NCBI GenBank assembly: GCA_024403615.1
Contig: JAKSRM010000001.1
Coordinates: 62,001 to 126,000 of the forward strand
DNA: 64,000 nucleotides
Source of the DNA: Lachnospiraceae bacterium
GTDB taxonomy: Bacteria; Bacillota; Clostridia; Lachnospirales; Lachnospiraceae
Direction of reading: 5' to 3'
Positions 58,317-64,000 of the stretch are shown here, piece after piece. The notes under the pieces were generated by a model. That model worked only from the letters and a program-made list of their open reading frames with translations. It had not been told where the DNA came from and searched no databases. Numbering within the stretch: position 1 is the stretch's first letter; each line of letters starts with the position of its first letter. A program made the position numbers and the translations under genes.

Positions 58317-60986
58317 ATGGTGAAAAAAGTTAAATCAAAACCGAAAAAAGCGAAGACTTCGAAAGCATCAAAAGCATCGAAAACTTCCAAAAAAGAGAAT
58401 AAAGAGATAAAAATCATTATCATAGCAGCCATTGCCCTGCTGTTAGAACTGTGCGCTTTCGGAATTTTAGGAACCGTTGGTGGTTGGGTGAAATACGCAG
58501 AGTTTGGTCTGTTTGGTCTGATGGCCTATGTCTTCCCGATTGCGGCAGCGTTGGCGATTATTTTCATTTATCTGCGGGACGAAAAGAGAACTAGCAAAAT
58601 TGTTTGCTGTATCGTTTTCTTTCTGTGTCTTTGTGCATTTATCCATTTGCTTACATTTAGAAATTTCGCAGAAGTAACGGTAGATAAGTATTTTACCGAT
58701 TGCGCCAGCCAGTTTACTGGTGGCGGTATTTTTGGCGGCCTTTTGGCCTTTGGTTTATATAAGGCAGTCAGCAAAGCTGGAACCATCGTTATTCTAATTC
58801 TGGCAATGATTATCTGCCTTCTTTTCGTTTTTGAAGTTCCTGTTTTGGAAAGCATAAAAATGTTGTTTACCAGAAGCAAAAAGGAAGAAGAGGAAGATGA
58901 AGCTCCAGATAAGATTGTCGTAACCCGCACGAAGGCGAAGAAAGAAGAAACGGTTTTCGAAGCAAAATCTGATGAAGGCGTAACCATTCGTATTGTAAAA
59001 GCGCCTTCGAAAAAGCATGTGAAGACTCCGCTTAAGAGAAGCTACAATAAAGCTGCTCCGTTACGAGACGGTTCTACCAGAACTTTACGGTCCAACGCCA
59101 AGGCAAAGGGCGTTATTGATCCGGGCCTTACCAATGTTAATGCCAACGGTGATGAAATACATGAAATCACCCATATGAAGCCTTCCCATAAGGAAACTGT
59201 TGTAGAAGAGCCGAAGAAGACCATCCAGGTTACGGATATGACAGAACAAGAGGCGGCAGCGAGAGCAAGAGAAATTGCTGCGGCGGAAGAAGCGAAACTG
59301 GCAGCAGCGAGAGAACAGGCAGAAAAAGAACGCTTAGAGAAAGCTCGTTTAGAACGGGAACGCCTGGAAAAAGAACGTCAGGAAAAACTGGCAGCTGAAA
59401 AGGCAAAAGCTGCTCAGCAGGTGAAAGAAAAAACTCAGAAGAGAACCTCTTCTAAAAATCTTAAAGTGGACGAAGACGGATACGTTTATCCTCCAATCAG
59501 CTTATTAACCAAGAGCAAAGGAAAGGCTACTGGTATTTCTAATGCGGACTTAAAGAAAATGGCCACGAAATTGGAGACCATTCTTGGATTATTTGGAGCC
59601 AATGCAACGGTTACGGATATGCAGGCGGGTCCTACGGTTACCAGATTTGAGCTTCAGCCGGAAATGGGAATTCGTGTTAATAAATTTACGGCTTTGGCGG
59701 ATGATCTGAAATTGAATTTGGCGGTTCCGGATATCCGTATTGAAGCACCAATTCCAGGAAGAGCAGCCATTGGTATTGAAATTCCAAATAGCAATTCTCT
59801 GACGGTTCTTATGAGAGACCTTTTAGAGGATAAGAATCTGATGGAACATCCGTCAAAAATCGCAGTGGCAGCCGGCGTGGATATTAGTGGAAATGTTGTT
59901 GTCAGTGATATTGATGCAATGCCACACCTTTTGGTAGCTGGTACTACCGGTTCTGGTAAATCGGTATTTACTAAGTCCTTGCTGATGACCGTTTTGTTCC
60001 GTGCAAAACCTACGGAAGTCGGAATCATTATCATTGACCCGAAACGTGTTGAATTTAATGCTTTTAACGGAATTCCACATATGATGAAAGAGGTTGTAAC
60101 GGATGCTGGTCAGGCAGTCAGCACCTTACGATGGGCCGTTAATGAAATGACAAACCGTTATACCAGAATGCAGCTTTCCGGTGTTAACGATGTAAAGAGC
60201 TATAACGAAAAATTTGAAAAAGGACTGCTGAATCCAGAGGAAGAAAATCCAAAGAAGATGCAGCAAATCATTATTGTTATTGATGAGTTGGCAGACTTAA
60301 TGATGACGGCAGCGAAAGAAGTTGAAAGCTTGATTGTACGATTAGCTCAGTTAGCCCGTGCAGCAGGAATTCATTTAATCATTGCAACTCAGAGACCTTC
60401 TGCCAATGTTGTTACTGGTCTGATAAAGGCAAATGTTCCATCCAAAGCAGCCTTACGAGTTTCTTCTGGTTTGGAATCCAGAATTATTCTGGATATGAAG
60501 GGAGCAGAGGAACTGATTGGTCATGGTGATATGCTGTTCCATCCAAACGGTATGGTGAAGCCGATTCGTGCTCAGGGTGCGTTTGTTTCGGAAAAAGAAG
60601 TGGATGCCGTTACCACCTTCCTGAAGGAAAACAATTCTACCGATTACTATGCAGTTGAGAATCAGGAAATTCAGAATTATCTGAACAATTCGGATGCTGG
60701 TCAGACTTCCATGGCAGGCGCTGCAGAGGAAAGTAGTTCCGACAGTAAGTATGACGATTATCTGTTTGAAGCCGGTGTTCTTTGCATCGAGATGGGAAAA
60801 GCTTCCTCTTCCATGCTTCAAAGAAGATTCAGCATTGGATTTAACCGTGCAGCGAGAATTATTGACCAGCTGACGGAAATGGGTGCCATAGGTCCTGCAA
60901 ATGGAGCGAAACCGAGAGAAATTCTGGTAGACACCTATACGTTTGAAGAAATGTTCCAGGCAAAGGAAAATACATACGATGAATAA
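58317..60986 (+). CDS. ftsK: DNA translocase FtsK/SpoIIIE
   Basis: 889 residues. A Lys/Ser-rich start is followed by four membrane helices (about 35-185). Next comes a charged linker with an Ala/Glu/Arg-rich helical run (about 310-370). The motor has an alpha/beta core with Walker A GTTGSGKS at 542-549, Walker B IIIVIDELADLMM, and RLAQLARAAGIHLIIATQRP. The C-terminal winged-helix gamma domain (about 825-885) recognises KOPS/SRS-like sites. It pumps chromosomal DNA through the division or sporulation septum. The start has no clear ribosome binding site. It overlaps murE by 8 bp. Confidence 0.95.
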   Translation: MVKKVKSKPKKAKTSKASKASKTSKKENKEIKIIIIAAIALLLELCAFGILGTVGGWVKYAEFGLFGLMAYVFPIAAALAIIFIYLRDEKRTSKIVCCIVFFLCLCAFIHLLTFRNFAEVTVDKYFTDCASQFTGGGIFGGLLAFGLYKAVSKAGTIVILILAMIICLLFVFEVPVLESIKMLFTRSKKEEEEDEAPDKIVVTRTKAKKEETVFEAKSDEGVTIRIVKAPSKKHVKTPLKRSYNKAAPLRDGSTRTLRSNAKAKGVIDPGLTNVNANGDEIHEITHMKPSHKETVVEEPKKTIQVTDMTEQEAAARAREIAAAEEAKLAAAREQAEKERLEKARLERERLEKERQEKLAAEKAKAAQQVKEKTQKRTSSKNLKVDEDGYVYPPISLLTKSKGKATGISNADLKKMATKLETILGLFGANATVTDMQAGPTVTRFELQPEMGIRVNKFTALADDLKLNLAVPDIRIEAPIPGRAAIGIEIPNSNSLTVLMRDLLEDKNLMEHPSKIAVAAGVDISGNVVVSDIDAMPHLLVAGTTGSGKSVFTKSLLMTVLFRAKPTEVGIIIIDPKRVEFNAFNGIPHMMKEVVTDAGQAVSTLRWAVNEMTNRYTRMQLSGVNDVKSYNEKFEKGLLNPEEENPKKMQQIIIVIDELADLMMTAAKEVESLIVRLAQLARAAGIHLIIATQRPSANVVTGLIKANVPSKAALRVSSGLESRIILDMKGAEELIGHGDMLFHPNGMVKPIRAQGAFVSEKEVDAVTTFLKENNSTDYYAVENQEIQNYLNNSDAGQTSMAGAAEESSSDSKYDDYLFEAGVLCIEMGKASSSMLQRRFSIGFNRAARIIDQLTEMGAIGPANGAKPREILVDTYTFEEMFQAKENTYDE

Positions 60987-62454
60987 TTTAAAAGAACTGT
61001 TAAAAGGAATTGATTATAAAGTAATTTCAGGCTGTGAAGATATGGAAATATCGGATCTGGTTATTGACTCCAGAAAAACAAAGGAAGGCTGTGCCTTCTT
61101 ATGTTTTATTGGTGCAAATTCTGATGGCCATGATTATATTCCGGACGTTGTAGCAAAAGGTGCCGGTGCCATTATTATTCAAAAGGATGTGGAAGTTCCG
61201 GAAGGAATTACCGTAATCAAAGTAGAGGACACCAGAAGAACCTTAGCTCTGATGAGTGCGAAATTCTTTGATTATCCGGCCAAAAAGATGACCACCATTG
61301 GAATTACGGGAACCAAAGGAAAAACCAGTATTACCAGCTTTGTGCAGACCATTCTGACCAAAGCCGGACATAAGGTAGGAACCATCGGAACCATTGGCGC
61401 CGATGTAGGTGGAGAATTTATTAAAACCGATACCACAACTCCGGAATCTTACGATGTCCAGAAAATGTTTACCAAAATGGTAGAACATGGATGCGATATC
61501 TGCGTGATGGAAGTATCCAGCCAGGCCTTAAAATTAAGCCGGGTAGCGGGTATTGAATTCGATTATGGTATGTTTACGAATATGAGTCCGGACCATATTG
61601 GCGGACCAGAACATAAAGATTTTGCAGAATATGTTTATTGCAAGAGCCTTTTATTCCAACAGTGCAAGAAGGGCTTATTGAATTGTGATGATGAGCAATA
61701 TCCAGCCATGATTCAGAATGCGACCTGCGAAGTTTCCACCTTCTCCTGCGAATCGGATTCCGATTTAAAGGCAGAAAATATCCGCTATTTACGGGAAGAT
61801 GGCTTTATCGGAATGTCCTTTGATACCAAAGGCTTGATTAACGATTCCTTTAAGGTAAGTGCGCCTGGCGAATTCTCTGTAAGTAACGCTTTGGCAGCCA
61901 TTATTGTTTGCCACGCCGTAGGAGTAGATACGGAAATCATGAAAGAGGCATTAATGGATGTTCACGTCAAGGGAAGAATGGAAGCGGTAAAGGTTTCTTC
62001 CAAATTCACCGTTTTAATTGATTACGCCCATAACGCTATGGCCATGGAACATATTCTGAAAGCCATGAGAGCATACAATCCAAAACGAATCGTCAGCCTC
62101 TTTGGTTGCGGCGGTAACCGTTCCAAATTAAGAAGATTTGAAATGGGTGAGACCAGCGGAACCTATGCAGATTTTTCCATTTTGACAGAAGATAATTCTC
62201 GTATGGAAAAGTGCGAAGACATCATTAACGACATTGTTACCGGAATTAGCAAAACCGATGGGGAATACATTATTATTCCAGACCGGAAAGAAGCTATTAA
62301 ATATAGTATTTTAAATGCCCAGGAAGGGGATATTGTTCTTCTTCTGGGAAAAGGTCATGAAGATTATCAGGACAAAAATGGAAAGAAAACTCCTTTTGAT
62401 GAACGAGTAATCATCAAGGAAATTCTGGAGGAAACAGGTTTTCAGTATGAGTAA
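60979..62454 (+). CDS. murE: UDP-MurNAc-tripeptide synthetase MurE
   Basis: 491 residues from ATG 60979, inside the end of ftsK (8-bp overlap), with AAAGGAAA at 60962-60969. The Mur ligase P-loop is GTKGKTS at 111-117, and the N-terminal UDP-binding part contains VIDSRKTKEGCAFLCF. It adds the third amino acid of the peptidoglycan stem. The amino-acid selectivity motif reads D405-N-S-R408. Meso-DAP enzymes have DNPR, so the Arg that contacts DAP is kept but Pro is Ser; DAP is the likely substrate. The ftsK-murE-priA order with 8-bp overlaps is a tight operon. Confidence 0.93.
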   Translation: MNNLKELLKGIDYKVISGCEDMEISDLVIDSRKTKEGCAFLCFIGANSDGHDYIPDVVAKGAGAIIIQKDVEVPEGITVIKVEDTRRTLALMSAKFFDYPAKKMTTIGITGTKGKTSITSFVQTILTKAGHKVGTIGTIGADVGGEFIKTDTTTPESYDVQKMFTKMVEHGCDICVMEVSSQALKLSRVAGIEFDYGMFTNMSPDHIGGPEHKDFAEYVYCKSLLFQQCKKGLLNCDDEQYPAMIQNATCEVSTFSCESDSDLKAENIRYLREDGFIGMSFDTKGLINDSFKVSAPGEFSVSNALAAIIVCHAVGVDTEIMKEALMDVHVKGRMEAVKVSSKFTVLIDYAHNAMAMEHILKAMRAYNPKRIVSLFGCGGNRSKLRRFEMGETSGTYADFSILTEDNSRMEKCEDIINDIVTGISKTDGEYIIIPDRKEAIKYSILNAQEGDIVLLLGKGHEDYQDKNGKKTPFDERVIIKEILEETGFQYE

Positions 62455-64000
62455 ATTTGCTGACGTAATCGTTGACATATCTCATGAAAAAGTTGACCGG
62501 CCTTTTGAATACCGGATTCCTGACTGTCTGCTGGATGAAATCTCTGTCGGCAGTCAGGTAAATATTCCTTTTGGAAAAGGCAATAAACTTATTACAGGCT
62601 TTGTCCTTGCTATCAAAGACAAAGCTGTTTTTGATGAAAACAAACTGAAAGCCATCGACAGTTTGGTGAAGAATTCCACTTCCGCAGACGGCGAAATGAT
62701 CAGCCTGGCTTATTTCATTAAGACCAACTATGGTTCTACCATGAATCAGGCCTTAAAGACGGTTCTGCCCGTAAAGAAAAGTGCCAATCCGATACAGGAA
62801 AAATTTATTTACTTGAAGGCGGAAGAGACTGTCGTAAAAGAAGCTCTGGAAAAGTACGGAAAAGACAAACGAAGCGTAGCTAAATTAAGGCTGTTGCAAG
62901 AAATTGAAAATGAAAAAGTTCTGCCTTACGAAATCGTAAGGGATAAGTTGAATATTTCAGCAGCTACCTTGAATTCCCTGGCAAAAGAAGGGCTGATTCA
63001 GGTAGACATAAAAGAAAATTTACGGGATGCCCTGGATATTAAAGAAAAACAGGAATATACCATCCAATTGAACCCGGAGCAGAAAGCAGTTTCGGAAGAT
63101 ATCTGGAGCCGCTATTTAAACGGCGATACCAGGCCGTCCTTGATTCGAGGAATCACGGGCTCTGGAAAAACGGAAGTATACATCGATATTATTGATAAAG
63201 TGGTAAAGGAAGGAAAGCAGGCCATTGTCCTGATTCCGGAAATAGCATTAACTTATCAGACCGTTTTGCGTTTTTATAAGAAATTTGGAAATCGAATTTC
63301 TGTAATTAATTCCAAATTGACGCCAGCCCAGAAGCATGACCAGTTAGAGAAGGCAAAGCAAGGTCAGGTAGATATTATCATCGGACCTCGTTCCGCGCTT
63401 TTTTCACCCTTTGCCCGTTTAGGAGTCATCATTATTGATGAGGAACATGAAGCTACTTACAAGAACGAAAATGTTCCAAGATATATTTCCCGGGAAGTAG
63501 CCATAGAAAGAGCCAGAATGTGTGGCGGATTTGTTGTTTTAGGTTCTGCCACCCCTTCTGTAGAAAGTTATTATAAGGCAAAAAAAGGCGAATATGCTCT
63601 TTATAACCTAGAACATAGAGCCACAGGAGCGACCCTACCGGAGGTAGAAATCGTTGATTTAAGAGACGAACTGGCAAAAGGAAACCGCTCTATGATCAGC
63701 GGAAAACTGGATGAATTAATCCGAGACCGTCTGGCAAAACAAGAACAGATTATTTTATTTATTAACCGTCGGGGATATTCTAGCTTTGTATCCTGCAGAA
63801 AATGCGGAGAGGCAATGAAATGTCCACATTGTGATGTTTCGTTGAAATTTCACAGAAATGGCAAATTAATGTGTCATTATTGTGGCTATGAAACGCCGAT
63901 GGTGAAGGAATGTCCAAACTGTGGATCGAAATATATTGGAACCTTTGGCTCCGGTACTCAGAAAGCAGAAGAAGAGATTAACCGGCTTTATCCGGAGGCA
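62447..64000 (+). CDS. priA: primosomal protein N' (PriA helicase), N-terminal 518 residues, cut by window edge
   Basis: The frame opens at ATG 62447 (8-bp overlap with murE) and stays open to the window end. The start MSKFADVIVDISHEKVDRPF begins the PriA 3'-DNA-binding domain, followed by a winged helix. The helicase core has Walker A ITGSGKTEVY, DEEH box IIDEEHEATYKNE, and YISREVAIERA. The zinc region is present: CRKCGEAMKCPHCDVSL and CHYCGYETPMVKECPNCGS, four C-x2-C pairs. PriA restarts stalled replication forks by loading the primosome. The rest of the second RecA-like domain lies beyond the window. Confidence 0.95.
   Translation, partial: MSKFADVIVDISHEKVDRPFEYRIPDCLLDEISVGSQVNIPFGKGNKLITGFVLAIKDKAVFDENKLKAIDSLVKNSTSADGEMISLAYFIKTNYGSTMNQALKTVLPVKKSANPIQEKFIYLKAEETVVKEALEKYGKDKRSVAKLRLLQEIENEKVLPYEIVRDKLNISAATLNSLAKEGLIQVDIKENLRDALDIKEKQEYTIQLNPEQKAVSEDIWSRYLNGDTRPSLIRGITGSGKTEVYIDIIDKVVKEGKQAIVLIPEIALTYQTVLRFYKKFGNRISVINSKLTPAQKHDQLEKAKQGQVDIIIGPRSALFSPFARLGVIIIDEEHEATYKNENVPRYISREVAIERARMCGGFVVLGSATPSVESYYKAKKGEYALYNLEHRATGATLPEVEIVDLRDELAKGNRSMISGKLDELIRDRLAKQEQIILFINRRGYSSFVSCRKCGEAMKCPHCDVSLKFHRNGKLMCHYCGYETPMVKECPNCGSKYIGTFGSGTQKAEEEINRLYPEA

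Noticed and set aside
1..64000. mobile elements, prophage, tRNA or rRNA genes
   Set aside because: No transposase, integrase or phage gene, terminal repeats, cloverleaf-like sequence or rRNA-like stretch was found; gene content is housekeeping and metabolic throughout.

Overview
The window looks like a chromosomal segment of a low-to-mid GC Gram-positive anaerobe (Bacillota, class Clostridia). The evidence is a T-box leader, strong AGGAGG-type ribosome binding sites with several TTG/GTG starts, an alpha2-type glycyl-tRNA synthetase, a SpoIIIE/FtsK translocase, a CarD regulator, an archaeal/fungal-type aspartate-semialdehyde dehydrogenase and Wood-Ljungdahl enzymes (CooS, CooC, AcsB). A genus cannot be read from the sequence. 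I see no rRNA, tRNA, transposase, integrase or phage gene, and nearly all space is coding.

Layout. 1-8 kb: a truncated LysR regulator diverging from metY-like and MATE genes across a 30-bp palindrome; a tandem cystatin-like lipoprotein; a leftward pair (CBS/HEPN-like protein, SfsA); a small membrane protein and a UroD-family methyltransferase-like enzyme; dfrA. 8-24 kb: information processing and metabolism (trpS, a type IIA topoisomerase pair, asd, gltX, a UvrD-like helicase on the minus strand, a gamma-carbonic anhydrase, a nucleotidyltransferase, argS, lepA). 24-28.7 kb: a compact cooS-cooC-acsB operon for CO/CO2 and acetyl-CoA chemistry. 28.8-29.1 kb: a non-coding array of five inverted repeats, each with a spacer of exactly 22 nt, at a 62-bp period. 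29.2-41.6 kb: hemW, rplS, a ribosome/SRP/repair run (rbgA, ftsY, M16 protease, era, recO), glyS, dtd, an SGNH hydrolase, a DUF554 protein and a CarD-like regulator. 41.6-43.5 kb: a T-box leader and a stand-alone TrpB2-like enzyme. 43.6-50.1 kb: a four-gene unit bounded by terminators (CocE-like hydrolase, soluble fumarate-reductase-like flavoprotein, NuoG/GltD-like iron-sulfur flavoprotein, NuoF-like protein lacking the FMN/NADH half). 50.2-64 kb: a CLC antiporter of the fluoride-type clade, rpsO, pnp, an ABC exporter with a long coiled-coil permease, then ftsK, murE and priA (cut by the window edge).

How it fits together. CooS reduces CO2 to CO, CooC loads nickel, and AcsB joins CO, a methyl group and CoA; the methyl-branch and corrinoid-protein genes are not here. 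The 43.6-50.1 kb unit looks like a soluble NAD(P)H-fed electron chain ending in a substrate-reducing flavoprotein, with a hydrolase that may release the substrate. This is the best candidate for an undescribed metabolic system. The best unexplained non-coding signal is the fixed-geometry array downstream of acsB, and the best unexpected protein is the double-cystatin lipoprotein.
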